In this document: one piece after another, positions 34,131 to 45,624 of the stretch | Layout: every line of letters begins with the position of its first letter | Numbering within the stretch: position 1 is the stretch's first letter | Assembly (NCBI GenBank): GCA_014607495.2 | Contig: CP053153.1 | Location: forward strand, 3,224,001 to 3,288,000 | Direction of reading: 5' to 3' | DNA: 64,000 nucleotides | DNA from: Carposina sasakii | Taxonomy: Eukaryota; Arthropoda; Insecta; Lepidoptera; Carposinidae | The notes under the pieces: generated by a model | Databases searched by the model: none | What the model was told of the DNA's origin: nothing | The model's input: only the letters and a program-made list of their open reading frames with translations | Program-made: the position numbers and the translations under genes

Positions 34131-37036
34131 CTATGAATATACATACACAAATTTCCCACTACAAGTGTCTATGACTACTTACCGGGAAGCCCTACTACTA
34201 TTTGTATTGGATTCTTTTAAATAAAAAACCATTTTATTTTTATTTTTTATTTTTTATATGAGTTACCCATATTTCCAGGATTTCGCAACTAAGGCTGGAA
34301 AGTTACAAATTATATGATTAGTGATTACTTACAGTTGTGTTGATCTTTGAAAATCTAGGTATGTAAGGAGCAGTTTGTCGTTAAACGTAGCAGGGCTCAA
34401 TCTGGATGTTTTAAATTTGGTTTTATAACTTCGTTCTAGATGTAAAATTAGATACGGAAAAGATCGAAACCTCATTAATAGAACGAAAGAGACTATTATA
34501 TGGGATTCCAACTTTAAGCTCGCAAAGGGAAGAAATTCCTCGTTTCTGTAACAATGAATAGAAAATTATCTACAATGGAGCGAGGGAAATTCGATTCTCA
34601 ACTTGCAAACTCGATTTTATGCGATAATCACTTCTAATTGTGCTATACCGAAGGGTGGAATTTGCATAATTTTTCGCCCTGACCCGAGGGATTGCTATGA
34701 GTTCAGAATAAATACATACAAATGCCGCTGAGCCCCGCTTTCGATATCAACCACTATCGAGTTATATTTCACTTTGGGGAAATTTCGAAGCGCTTTTCTT
34801 GCTGGAGGATATATGAAATCTTTGCTTAAAATAGTTTTGGTGGAAGTCGAACGATTTTAATAATGCATTTTCTTTCTATTTATAGGAAAATTGGCTACTA
34901 CATATTATTGTATTAGTATAGGTTGACTGTAAATTTTATATATGTATTTACTCATAAGAAAACTTATCTAACTCTTCAGATGGAACTGTAAATAGGTTTT
35001 CCATACCCAGTGTTATAACATTCCTTGCATTATGAATATGATACAGCAGAGTTGAATAACCCGTCGTCGGTGCCAAAATGCTATTTCCAGCAATTTCTGA
35101 GCAAATGTTATTTTATTAATGAAGCAGACAGGAGGTTTTTCGCGGGGTCTTAGAAGGCGCTGTTTGCCGACAGGGATTAGAGCCCGCAGCCCTTGGAGCA
35201 CAAATATTGACATTCCACCGTTTTAATGCCGACGTCAAACAATCGACAATTTGTTGTGGACTCGCGTTGCGGTTTCTGCGTTTGATGGTTTTGGTCAAAT
35301 ATACTTTTGTCTACTGACATTTTCTAAAATGGTGTTTGGATCTGTCAGTATATTCCGTGTGACGTCGGCAGAGTTAAAAAGCATCATATCATGGTTGTTC
35401 GTGGGTAAGAGGATTAGGAAGATTTTGACAATGGCTTCATATCCACCTTGTGGTCTACTATAAGAGCCGGTATATTACTTTTTTCATGAACTGACAGAAT
35501 GATTTCTTTTCCATTGATTTGCTGGATTTGTCTACGAGTGCAGAGTATCTATTGCATATTGGCAAGTCAATAATAATGCCGATTGGTGGGTAAAGAGCAC
35601 AGTACATATTTCCTTGATTTCGATATTGAACAAGACAACAGTACCCAGAGTACCAGAGTGAACGATGGAGCGATAGCGCACATCGCAAATAGAGGGCGCT
35701 TTTGTTGAACAGCCCCCGATTTGCAAATGCAGCCTTTTTTCACTCATTGCGTATATATTAATTCCTCGCACAAAAGGCGTTAATATCTCATCGCTGTTTG
35801 CTAGCAACGCCTTTGGCGGCTTTGTTTTTTAAAAAATATGTCTAGCTTGTGATAGGTACAATGAGTTATTTTGAATGTAGAGGGTGGTTTTGTATAGTTC
35901 TGATTAAAACTCTAGTTTTAATAGGTAAGTATTATTACAAGTATGACTATGGTGTATGTGAGTTACATATACTCAGATATTTTAAAATTCTTTGGTTTTA
36001 AAAAACAACTTTTTTTTTAAATGAAATTTTTACGTTTTAAGTGTTTTTTAAAGATTTTAATAGGAGTTTTTGATAAACTTTTTGATGTCATTTTATTGCC
36101 TACTCTTTTAGCTGTCGAACGAATTCTTTCTTATGCTTATCGTATTATATATATCGGTAGATATTGCTAAATAAATGAATCTATCCAGACTTAGAATCCA
36201 AGAAAATTAAAATAGCTGTAATTTTTTAATAGTGTGGATAAAAAAACTTATTACGGTAGATTTGTCGATAAAATTGATCATATTACTGCATCCTAACGGG
36301 TCGGATACCGGTGACCCAACACACTGTATATAGTAAGATTTCTGAGACAACGAAGATGTTTGAAGCTTTTTCACACTACACAATCAAAATTTTGAAGAAT
36401 TTCGGCATTTATGTAAGCCGTCCGAACAACGCGTTTACGAGGATGAAGTCGTAGACGACCATTAGTCCATTCATAAAATATACTAAAACCTATATTTTCA
36501 ATGTATTCTGAGCAATTCAATAAACATATTTTGTGGAATTTTCACATCGAACAAAAACACGTTGCGGACAGCTATCAATTGCTGTGATTTGGACCCTCAG
36601 GTCCAAGGGGTGTTATTTATGGCCGACCCTCCCCTTAACGTATTACTCATACTTCAGTGTCACAACTCTTTGTCCGATTCACACTTTGCTGTAAGATTCT
36701 GTGCACATGAAGTGGGTACATAATATTGTATATACATAGAAATGCATTTGCTAGCTCATTGTCTAACATTTCCCTAGTCGACTTTTTCGAAATGCGTGCA
36801 TGGAGATGCAGTATAGTGGAGCCCAGCATCGACACGGAAAATATTTTAGTAGTATCTAGTACAAAATTAATATAGTTAACCCTGTTGAGTGTCATGGTGA
36901 GTTAAGCATAAGTATAGGAAACAATGCGTGGAAGATTCTAGCAAGCTAGTTTTAGAATAATAGCTTACGCCGTTTATAACTTTTATCTGATTTGAGTGAG
37001 CTTGTCACTTCTTAATCCGTTTGAAATCTTCTTCTA
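34131..37036. other. Unassigned DNA
   Basis: Nearly 3 kb without a gene or repeat that I can name. Small frames near 35013-35807 overlap on both strands and show no domain or codon pattern that would favour one. Confidence 0.35.
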
Positions 37037-37349
37037 TCTATACATATAATAAAAATATTACGGATCGCTGTCTGTACATGGAAGATATATGAGAAAAAAT
37101 ATTATAGGAGACCTTTATCAACGCAATAGAAACCAAAACGATGATTTTTGGAATTTTTGTCTGCTTGTCTGTTTGTCTGTGCGTTTGTGCACGCTAATCT
37201 CAGAAACGGCTGAACCGATTTCGATGCAGTTTTCAGGCTTATATTGTGACAGGTCCCACTTAACATATAGGCTACTTTTTATCCCGGATAATTTCGACAT
37301 TTTGTTTTAACTGTAGTCCACGCGGACGGAGTCGCGGGCGTCCACTAGT
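37037..37349 (+). mobile_element. Non-autonomous Helitron
   Basis: TCTATACATATAATAAAAAT at the 5' end, GGATCGCTGTCTGTACATGG, the AACGGCTGAACCGATTTC interior, and GCGGGCGTCCACTAGT at the 3' end. The best full-length example of the family here. The 5' end could start four bases earlier. Confidence 0.75.
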
Positions 37350-38165
37350 TTTAAATATAATCAATAATATTTTATAATTGTTCATTTTATAAGTCCGGAA
37401 AAAATATGTAAGCACGTCTATTATCCCCAAATCATACATCTACCCAACAAATTTTTTTTGGCATTAACTTCAAATAGAGGAAGTCACAGAATACAGCTAC
37501 CTAGTTGTAATAGCAAAATACTATGGTTGAGTGTCATCTACACAACAGTGTACACTAGCCCTAATATACGCTTGGAAAAGTATAATGTAAAATTGTTAGT
37601 AAAATAATACTTAGATCCCATTGTGAGGCCAACATTGTACAAGATTTATACCGGGGTATAATATAATGCGTGGTTTTATACAATAATACACAGTGGCGTG
37701 CCGATCGGTAAATGCCATGGAATTTGCAAATGAGAATTTATGACTATTTGAGCATTGTTTAAATGTATAAGGTCTGCTTTAAATGTTAATTTTATTACCT
37801 TTAAATGAATCCGCTTGTTTTATTTTGATATTAATTTTATTATTCACTTATTTGCTTGGTGTGGAAGAAGATACAATACATTCATTATATAAAAAGCAAT
37901 ACTAGTTGATGATTGTATTAAAGTAAATGAGAAACAATATTATTTTTTTGGAGATTATGTTGGGGTTCCAGTGTTGTAGCACATTTAGGTTTTTTCGTAG
38001 CATGACTACGAACTTAAAAAAATATGGAAGCTAAAATTAAATACTATTAATAACATTTTTACTGTTAAATTATGTTTATTAAGTTACATTAGTTTGTAAG
38101 CAGCTGGTCCATACAGCTGAAATAAATAAATAAAGAGTTTTTTGTTTAAAATTCTGACACATATA
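37350..38165. other. Unassigned AT-rich DNA
   Basis: I see nothing in this stretch that I can name. Confidence 0.4.
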
Positions 38166-38434
38166 CAGGCTGATTTTTGGTCGTCAACGTTCCCAAAAAA
38201 TTACGGAATCTCCTCATCACCACGATCATTTTTCTCCATTGAAGCATATCTGGGAAGTGTCTGGTTCCCAAAATATTAGGGTCCAAAGTTGAGTAAATAT
38301 ACTGCGTTTTTCTGCATAAATGCAGGAGTGTCGAGTCCTTTAAGGCAAAACTAAAGGTGCACTACCTATCCTTGTGTTAGTATAATTTTCCATATTTGTT
38401 TTTTTATCTTTCCATTGTATTATATTATTGTATA

Positions 38435-38867
38435 TGTCGGAGATCAAGATGTCATATCCTACAGTCGGATCTCCAACGCCATCTATTTTCAATCGTTGAA
38501 GTTAGAAACGTCAAGTCGACAGCTATCACTGACTGGAGGACAGCTGTCACTTGGGTAAAGACAAGACAGAGTACTGAGAGGGCGCCACTGTAGATTTACA
38601 ACGACCACCGGGTCGTTTGAATTGAGCCGGAGGGTATTCTTCTTGCTTGTTGCGTCTGGAGCGAAGCACGGGTGCTAATCAGCCTCTGTCTTGTACTTAC
38701 CACGTTTCTACGTTATCCGCTAGAATCCTAGTAATCTTGTGCGTAGATACAGTGAAAGTGTTTGTGATTCCTAATTAAGCTTGTTTACTACACGCCGCAT
38801 TCTTTATTTCGGATTTTGGAAGATGTCGGACACACCTAACGGCACGCCACTAGACCCATCTACGTCA
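38435..38867 (+). repeat. 5' LTR of the mosaic Gypsy element
   Basis: 433 bp, starting TGTCGGAGATC and ending CTACGTCA. I find no difference from the 3' LTR. It includes the gag ATG (38823-38825) and fifteen codons of gag, ending exactly on a codon boundary. No clear TATA box. Confidence 0.93.
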
Positions 38868-40852
38868 TCAGGCGTGGGATGCAACCCGGATCACCCACAT
38901 GAAACACGTGCTTCAAATAGTGACTCGAGCGAAGAAAAATGGCGTCTTCTCTTCGAGCAACAAAATCAAAATTTTCTGGCGTTGGTGCAAGCAATAAAAC
39001 TACCTGCATCTTCGGACTCTATTCGCCTTCCTGATTTCGACCCAGAGAAAAGAGACATCGACGCCCGAGCTTGGATAACGACCGCGGACATGTGTATCAC
39101 AGATCGACATCGCCATGGATCTTCTCTGATGATCGCGTTAAGCCACGCACTCAAGGGCGAAGCATCATCTTGGCTGTCTTCAATATCGTTTCCTAATATG
39201 ACGTGGGCCGATTTTAAGGAGCTTTTCGTAGCAAGGTATGACTGTCCTGAAACTGCTGCTTCCTTTCTCATCAGTATGCACGACAAGAAACCGAGAGATA
39301 ACGAGTGCCTGGCCTCATACGCCGCTACCCTCATAACATCCTTAATGGCAAGGTGGAATGGACTGACTACAGAACTACAGAACAGATAGCAATAGCCACT
39401 GTCTTAGCTCATATTTCAAAACAAGAGCCACGTGTTCAGAGGATTGCTATAACGACTGACATCAAGACGCGTAACCGTTTACAAAAGGAACTGAAGGCTG
39501 TCTCGTTCCTGAAGAGTAGTTATTCATCAAGTATTTATCGTGATGGACCCGACCTAAAAAGAAACCGACCTAATGGATCTGCTGTGACCATCAAGTGCTT
39601 TAATTGTGGACAACTAGACCACAAATCTCTTCAATGTCGCAACAAAGCCAATTCGAAGAAGCAAGATGACCGGTCCAAACACAGGTCCTTTCATGGGGAC
39701 CATAACTCGACCAACCAACCTACAGGGAGAACCGATCGCATCACCTGCTTCAACTGCCGGGAACAAGGCCACTATGCATCCGACTGCCCTAAGAGGAAAA
39801 TCAAGGAGGGGAACAACGGTACCGGCGGCGGCACTGGAACTGGTCCAGCTAAGGAAAAGCGAGTAGACGTGTGCATTGTGAATGCGCCTTCGGGTTCTCT
39901 GCGTCACTCTGGTGAGTCATTCCCATTTACTTACGACTCAGGTTCAGAGTGTTCCTTAGTTAAAGAATCGATTGCTTTGAAATTTAGTGGTAAGCGAATT
40001 TATGACAATGTTTCTATGACTGGTATAGGACAAACTTCTATAGCCTCGACCATGCAAATTTTAACGACAATTGACATTGACAATATTAACTTTGAGATAC
40101 TCCTTCATGTTTTACCTGACTATTGTTTGCGATACAACATTATGATCGGACGTGAAATTCTAGCTATCGGTTTGACTGTACATATGTCGGTAGATAAAGT
40201 ACGTTTCGAGAAAATTAACATAGTCGAATCATGTGATGTAGTTGCAAATAATGGTATAGACCTTGACTTGGTAGATACTGACGTTAGTAATGAATACAGA
40301 CCTAGGTTGATTGAGATTTTAGAACGGTTCAAGCTTAGTTTCATTACCGGTACACCTACTTCTCCTGCTGACACTGAACCTATGCAGATACGGCTCGTAG
40401 ACCCGCACAAGACGGTAAATCGTCGCCCATACAGGCTGACCCCAGATGAACGTCAGATTGTGAGGGGCAAGATCAACGAGCTGCTTAATGGTAAGGTAAT
40501 TAGACCTAGTTCTTCACCGTTCGCAAGCCCGATACTTTTGGTAAAAAAAAAAAAAGACGGTTCAGATAGAATGTGTGTCGATTATAGGGAGTTGAACGAT
40601 AACACCATTGCTGACCGTTTTCCTTTACCACTCATATCTGAACAGATTGCTAGGTTGCATGTAGGACATTTTTTTACAATTTTAGATTTAGCATCGGGAT
40701 TTCACCAGATCCCTATCGAGTCGGAGTCCATAGAGCGCACAGCATTCGTGACAACTGAAGGTCAGTATGAGTACCTTACTATGCCCTTCGGTTTGAAAAT
40801 GCTCCTGCAGTGTTTCAACGTGCTCTCATACATGCTCTAGGCGATCTCGTGA
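38823..40852 (+). pseudogene. gag-protease-RT part of the mosaic Gypsy element, frameshifted
   Basis: The gag start lies in the LTR. The frame is broken at 39366-39381, where the 8-base block ACTACAGA stands twice in tandem; the first frame then stops at 39387-39389 and the remainder continues in the other frame to 40840. That second part shows two CCHC zinc knuckles (CFNCGQLDHKSLQC and CFNCREQGHYASDC), an aspartic protease motif (YDSGSECSL) and RT motifs up to MPFGLK. A probable one-base loss in the A-run at 40796-40799 breaks the frame again. RT is then cut before its YxDD motif by a deletion at about 40850. Confidence 0.88.
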
Positions 40853-41241
40853 ACGCTGTGAAACATTTCCGGCAGTATCTACATGGGCGCAAATTTGACG
40901 TTGTGACCGACTGCAGTTCACTCCAATCGACGCGTAAAAAGCTTGACCTAACCCCACGTGTACACCGATGGTGGGCTTTTCTGCAGGGGTTTGATTTCGA
41001 CATAATCCATCGTAGTGGTAAGCGCATGTCACATGCTGATTTCTTCTCCAGGAACCCTTTACCAGCCGAGAGCGAGAAAAGTAGTCGGAGCGCAGTTACG
41101 AGAGTAGAGCCGAAACAGGTAAACTTGGCTGAGATTACTAGCAACTGGTTAATGGCTGAACAACAGAGGGATGGTGAACTTTCAAAACTGATATCCGATC
41201 TGAAAGAATGTAATATTCCAGCCGAGGTCAAATTCGTCTGA
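40853..41241 (+). pseudogene. RNase H end and integrase start, Gypsy piece
   Basis: The frame carries HFRQYLHGRKF, VVTDC, TPRVHRWWAFLQGFDFDII and SHADFFSRNP, the second half of a Gypsy RNase H. It then enters the linker before the integrase zinc finger and stops at about 41241. Compared with the intact element at 55802, roughly 200 codons covering YMDD and the RT thumb are missing just upstream. GTGAAC-like microhomology lies at the join. Confidence 0.85.
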
Positions 41242-42014
41242 ATCCACGAAAGATAGTTGCACTTACCGCTTTACCACCGACCGGCGCTCTTAATAATCAA
41301 GGTAGATTTTATGATTTTCATTTTGATTCGGGTGCTGAGTGTTCACTAATAAAAGAAAGCGTTGCATCAAGTTTCAATGGTAAAAGAATTGCTAAAACTG
41401 TCTCTCTAACGGGAATTGGTCAAACCAGTGTATTCAGCACCCAGCAAATACTGTGTAATGTTGAAATTAATGATTATTGTTTAGAACTTTTATTACATGT
41501 TTTATCCGATGTGTATATGCGTAGTGATATTATGCTAGGTCGTGAAATATTGAGTCAAGGCTTCGTTATTAACTTGTCAACAAATAATTTTAGCATTTCA
41601 AAACAAAATAATTTGACAGTTTTAAATTGTGACGTTTTAACCGATTCTAGTATCAGTAACGACTTTAGTAATGTTGACACAGATATACCCTCTTGTAAAA
41701 AGTCAGATCTTTTAACTATTTTAGGTGCATATTCCAGTTATTTTACAACAGGTTTGCCAAAAACTCGTGTAACTACAGGTGAACTCGAAATTCGATTAAT
41801 TGATCCGAAGTATAGAGGTCCTTTTAGGGTATCGGAGGTACTTGAAGGTAATCGTTATGTTCTTAAAGCCCTTAATTCCAATAGAACCTATAAGTATGCA
41901 CATGACAGACTTAGGCGAATGCCTGCGAATGACATTACCAATGACACGCTGACATGTGACCGTGATGATAATCTGTGCGAACTTGACGGGGATGGACCGT
42001 CATGTTCTAATTAA
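41242..42014 (+). pseudogene. Second protease fused to an integrase C-terminus
   Basis: An open frame from about 41240 shows a protease motif (FDSGAECSLI) from a family distinct from the first copy, then IMLGREIL and the RLIDP block that precedes RT. At about 41806 it jumps directly to KYRGPFRVSEVL and TYKYAHDRLRRMP, the GPY/F module at the integrase end. RT, RNase H and the integrase core are all deleted. A GATCCGAA-like block at the join suggests microhomology. The stop is at 42012-42014. Confidence 0.85.
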
Positions 42015-42217
42015 TGTTGAGTTGACTGATTGAGAGTGGTTTACGGATACCGGATAGAGGTATTTTAGAGTCACTGGATGGAAGTGACTAGACTGGTTTA
42101 CGGAAGCTGGATGGAAGTTTCCAAGAGTTGCTAGATTGAGGCAACTAGACTTACTTGACTGACGTTACTCTATATGGATTGTGTATACTGTAGCCTTGTT
42201 TTGGAATTATTTACCTT
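42015..42217 (+). repeat. Internal 3'-UTR-like repeats
   Basis: Imperfect repeats built on GGATGGAAG, GACTAGACTGG and GGTTTACGGA follow the first integrase end, as if this were the 3' UTR of one of the parent elements. Confidence 0.5.
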
Positions 42218-42606
42218 GTGTGTGCCATGCCGTTTGGTTTAAAGAACGCCAGTTCAGTTTATCAGCGGGCTATAGCAAAAGCTTTAGGTGAATTAGCTCA
42301 TAGTTATATTGTTTCTTACATTGATGACCTGCTGGTATTGTATTCTACAGGAGAGCAGGGGTTGGAACGTCTACGACGTGTCTTAGATGTGTTCATTAAG
42401 AATGAAAAACGTAATCAAGTTAAACTAGATCCTAAATTTTAAGGACCGTATAAAATTTAATTGTTAGATGGTGATAGATACCGACTAAAATCTTTGTCTT
42501 CAAATCGAACCTACAAATATTCACACGATCGGGTCCGTAGGGTGCCAGACCATCAAGTTCCTAGTAATTTTGATATCGAAATTAATGTGACCTCAGAGTC
42601 TAAATG
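42218..42606 (+). pseudogene. RT core piece fused to another integrase C-terminus
   Basis: 42218-42442 reads MPFGLKNASSVYQRAI and then SYIDDLLVL, which is the catalytic YxDD of RT. At about 42410-42440 it jumps to VKLDPKF. The following GPYKI and TYKYSHDRVRRVP blocks belong to a second integrase C-terminus, interrupted by two stop codons. The stretch repeats, from a further relative, the same short-circuit seen just upstream. Confidence 0.85.
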
Positions 42607-42689
42607 AATGAATTTTCATATGCGATGTACAAGTTACTGACCGGTTTTTTTAAATTGTGACTTTGACAAACCCTTGACAGACAGTAGTA

Positions 42690-42875
42690 TGTATTTGTGG
42701 CAGAACCGAAGGACCGAGTTTCTGCTGTAGCCGATGGACAGTGCTACATGTGTGTGTGTGGGAAACCGAAGGACCGTGTTTCCGTAGTAGGTAGCCGATG
42801 GACTGTGCTACATGTGTGTGTTGGAAACCGAAGGACTGTGTTTCCATAGTAGATAGCCGATGGACTGGCTATATG
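42690..42875 (+). repeat. Tandem ~63-bp repeats in the Gypsy 3' region
   Basis: The word GCCGATGG recurs at 42730, 42794 and 42856. The units share GAAACCGAAGGAC, GTGTTTCC and GTGCTACATGTGTGTG. A partial unit begins the array. Confidence 0.85.
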
Positions 42876-43114
42876 ACTAACTGTTACTGTAATGTTGACC
42901 GAAGGAAAGGTCTGACTGATTTAAACGTATGTGCGAGTCTGCTTATCTTTTATTTTTTATGTCTTTACGTAAAGATTTTGGGAACTTGACGGTCGGTGAG
43001 CGATTTTTGTGATTTCGTGAACTATTGTAATAAGAAGTCTTTAAATTTAAGTTAAGGCAGAATGGCCGAGCGCAGATACTTCCTTGAGTTATCTTGTTCA
43101 CAGATTCATCGGTT

Positions 43115-43221
43115 CTACCCGAGGACGGGTAGTCTGTCAAAATGGTCAGAAAGACCGAGCGTGATACATGTTACTTTGCAAAATCCTCTTTCTTTCCAGA
43201 AACCCCACGCGAGGACGCGTG
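43115..43221 (+). other. Two AGGA-loop stem-loops before the 3' LTR
   Basis: 43115-43132 folds as CTACCCG-AGGA-CGGGTAG and 43206-43221 as CACGCG-AGGA-CGCGTG. Both are followed by GTCAAAATGG. The second lies 17 bases before the 3' LTR. The stems differ in sequence but keep pairing. Confidence 0.75.
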
Positions 43222-43238
43222 AGTTGTCAAAATGGCCG

Positions 43239-43671
43239 TGTCGGAGATCAAGATGTCATATCCTACAGTCGGATCTCCAACGCCATCTATTTTCAATCGT
43301 TGAAGTTAGAAACGTCAAGTCGACAGCTATCACTGACTGGAGGACAGCTGTCACTTGGGTAAAGACAAGACAGAGTACTGAGAGGGCGCCACTGTAGATT
43401 TACAACGACCACCGGGTCGTTTGAATTGAGCCGGAGGGTATTCTTCTTGCTTGTTGCGTCTGGAGCGAAGCACGGGTGCTAATCAGCCTCTGTCTTGTAC
43501 TTACCACGTTTCTACGTTATCCGCTAGAATCCTAGTAATCTTGTGCGTAGATACAGTGAAAGTGTTTGTGATTCCTAATTAAGCTTGTTTACTACACGCC
43601 GCATTCTTTATTTCGGATTTTGGAAGATGTCGGACACACCTAACGGCACGCCACTAGACCCATCTACGTCA
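43239..43671 (+). repeat. 3' LTR of the mosaic Gypsy element
   Basis: 433 bp, apparently identical to the 5' LTR, preceded by AAAATGGCCG rather than a clear polypurine tract. It also carries the gag ATG (43627-43629). Confidence 0.93.
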
Positions 43672-44158
43672 TATATATTTATTAAGTGTATTGTATGTAC
43701 GTTTATGTAGTTTATTTGTTATAAGTATATTATGTGTAGTTTATTAAGTAGTTTTAAGGTTACTTATTTAGGTTTCTAGTTCTGTTTGTGCACATCTGTT
43801 ACCCTTTACTTTTGTTCTATTCCTTCACTTCTTTTGGTCTGCTGGAAGAAATCTCTTGAAGAGATAAGCACGTCATTGTATATTTCTCCAGTACCTGTGT
43901 AATTTATGTGTATATTTTTCATTTGTGTGCAATAAACTTTCATAGACGCGTGTATCAAGATTTTTTCACGAGAAATAATTAATATCTGTTTATGAAAAAA
44001 CTAGCATAAACACTGGACACTATAAATTTCCCTTGATGAAGTAATTAATAAAATAAAAAAATTACATCGTTTTGCACCATTTTTTTGACATTAACTTACT
44101 TTATTTGATGTAAAGAGTACGTAGCCTTCGTTAAGGGTGGCAACGAACAAACACCCTG

Positions 44159-45135
44159 TATAATAAAGCCCTCAGGGTGGTTGTTTATAAAGCAAACATA
44201 TTTAAACAGTTTTTTTTAATCAATAACACAATTCTAGGCGCAAAAGGCAATATTTAATTACAACATATGGCCACAGATATGATAATACTATAGATATGGC
44301 CTAAAATCAACAATTTTTCTATCACAAACAAACATACGCGAAATACTAGCGATCATTTGGTCATTTTCACCGGAATTTTAGCTCACAGCTCTCAAAACTT
44401 CTAGAACAGATATTATCGTAGATCATAGCAAACTTGCTCGAACACGTTGCCGTTTGCAAACTGTTCTAACAGCGTCTGAGCTTATCTCGTTAAATGTAGT
44501 GTGGACGCGATATTTCACGGTCTTCTCACGGAGCAAATATAGAGAGGAATTGGCCTGATAAATAGTAAACACTTGGTTTTTCGTTCTCGTGATATAAATA
44601 GCTTATCGACGATGCAGTGACAAGACCTCCTAACTAACATTGTTTTAACAAATCGAAATAAACAACTTGTTAAAAAATTTTAGTTAGGAGGTATTGTCAC
44701 TTCACCGTCGTTATGTGTTATTGCGATGTATAATTAATTATAATATAAGCCGTATAATATAGGCTATAATATAAGCTGTATAACTGTCATGTTAAATCAG
44801 AAAAATATGCAAGTTTTTTGAAGATCAACGTGAAATAAAAGATTATTTATTGGCTTAAAATATAGTAGAATTAATTTATAACCTAATATAACATTTATTT
44901 TTTGCGTGATGAAGTAACAAACCTCCAAACACTACAAACTTTCACCTTTATAATACGACAGCGTTTATAAAATGACGTATGGCAGTCGCTCGCTCTTAAA
45001 ATATTATTTATTTATTCGGAGATTATATATGTTAATGTTTTTATTAATAAACGATTTTTTTGTGTGAAATAATAACCATCATTCAAATATCCATTCATAT
45101 GTAGTTGTACAATTATTATAGTGAGATAGTTTTAA
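44159..45135. other. Unassigned DNA, holds one hairpin MITE
   Basis: Apart from the inverted repeat at 44607-44710 no feature is recognised. Confidence 0.45.
44607..44710. mobile_element. 104-bp foldback MITE
   Basis: CGACGATGCAGTGACAAGAC and CCTCCTAACTAA at the left pair with TTAGTTAGGAGGTATTGTCA and CTTCACCGTCG at the right. Inner TTTTAACAA/TTGTTAAAA blocks pair as well, so almost the whole unit folds back. Confidence 0.75.
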
Positions 45136-45302
45136 AATTATGAAGGTAATGAACCTGAAATGTTACCAGTTAAAGCTGGCTTACTATCGGTGAGAGTAAA
45201 TATGTTAGCTCGTAGGTTTGCACGCTGCTCCATTGAAGCAAGAATTACATTATTTAGAACATACTGTACCTCCTTCTACACATGCAGCCTATGGGATACA
45301 TA

Positions 45303-45340
45303 TGTTACTGTAAAAGCTCGAACTGCAGTAAATCCTAAGA
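45303..45340 (+). repeat. Left terminal inverted repeat of Ginger
   Basis: Pairs with 47868-47905. The first 22 bases are perfect and the rest has four to five differences. Confidence 0.85.
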
Positions 45341-45624
45341 TATTCCAGTAAAACCTAAGATTTACCAATTCCTAATGGTAAATGTCCCAAAAGATTTGCG
45401 ATTCGAACTTTTACTACCATTCCGTTGGTAAATCTTAGGATTTACATTAACGGCACGGTAAATGTTGAAAAACAAAACATGTCATAACGTGCTCAGCGCA
45501 TCGACTTGTAGCTTGCCGCTCCCGCTACCCGCGCACCATCTCCGCCAATTGACACGTTTGAACTCGCACGATAAATTGATTTCTAATTGTATTTTTGGTG
45601 TTTAAAAGTTATTTGTGAATAAAA

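Larger units (their letters stand above)
38435..43671 (+). mobile_element. Mosaic, non-autonomous Ty3/Gypsy element
   Basis: 5237 bp between and including two LTRs, flanked by the 4-base duplication TATA (38431-38434 and 43672-43675). The interior joins pieces of several related Gypsy genomes: gag-protease-RT start, an RNase H piece, a second protease, two integrase C-termini and a separate RT core. The integrase catalytic core is absent. Because the LTRs read identically, insertion was recent, so it was presumably mobilised by enzymes of another element. Confidence 0.9.
38323..43943 (+). mobile_element. LINE 3' end split by a Gypsy element
   Basis: The left piece (38323-38434) starts GGAGTGTCGAGTCCTTTAAG. 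The right piece (43672-43943) carries CTGCTGGAAGAAATCTCTTG, GAGATAAGCACG, and ends CAATAAACTTT. The right piece resembles the LINE 3' UTRs at 12967 and 51388. A 5'-truncated LINE tail is the best reading. Confidence 0.6.
38166..44158 (+). mobile_element. Family B MITE split by nested insertions
   Basis: The left part (38166-38322) runs from CAGGCTGATTTTTGGTCG to TTTCTGCATAAATGCA. The right part (43944-44158) resumes with CATAGACGCGTGTATC and ends ACAAACACCCTG. TA flanks both outer ends. The halves rejoin into one family B unit, which proves that everything between was inserted later. Confidence 0.8.

Noticed and set aside
39614..39907. Minus-strand frames opposite gag-pol
   Set aside because: Shadow frames of the mosaic Gypsy element, without domains.
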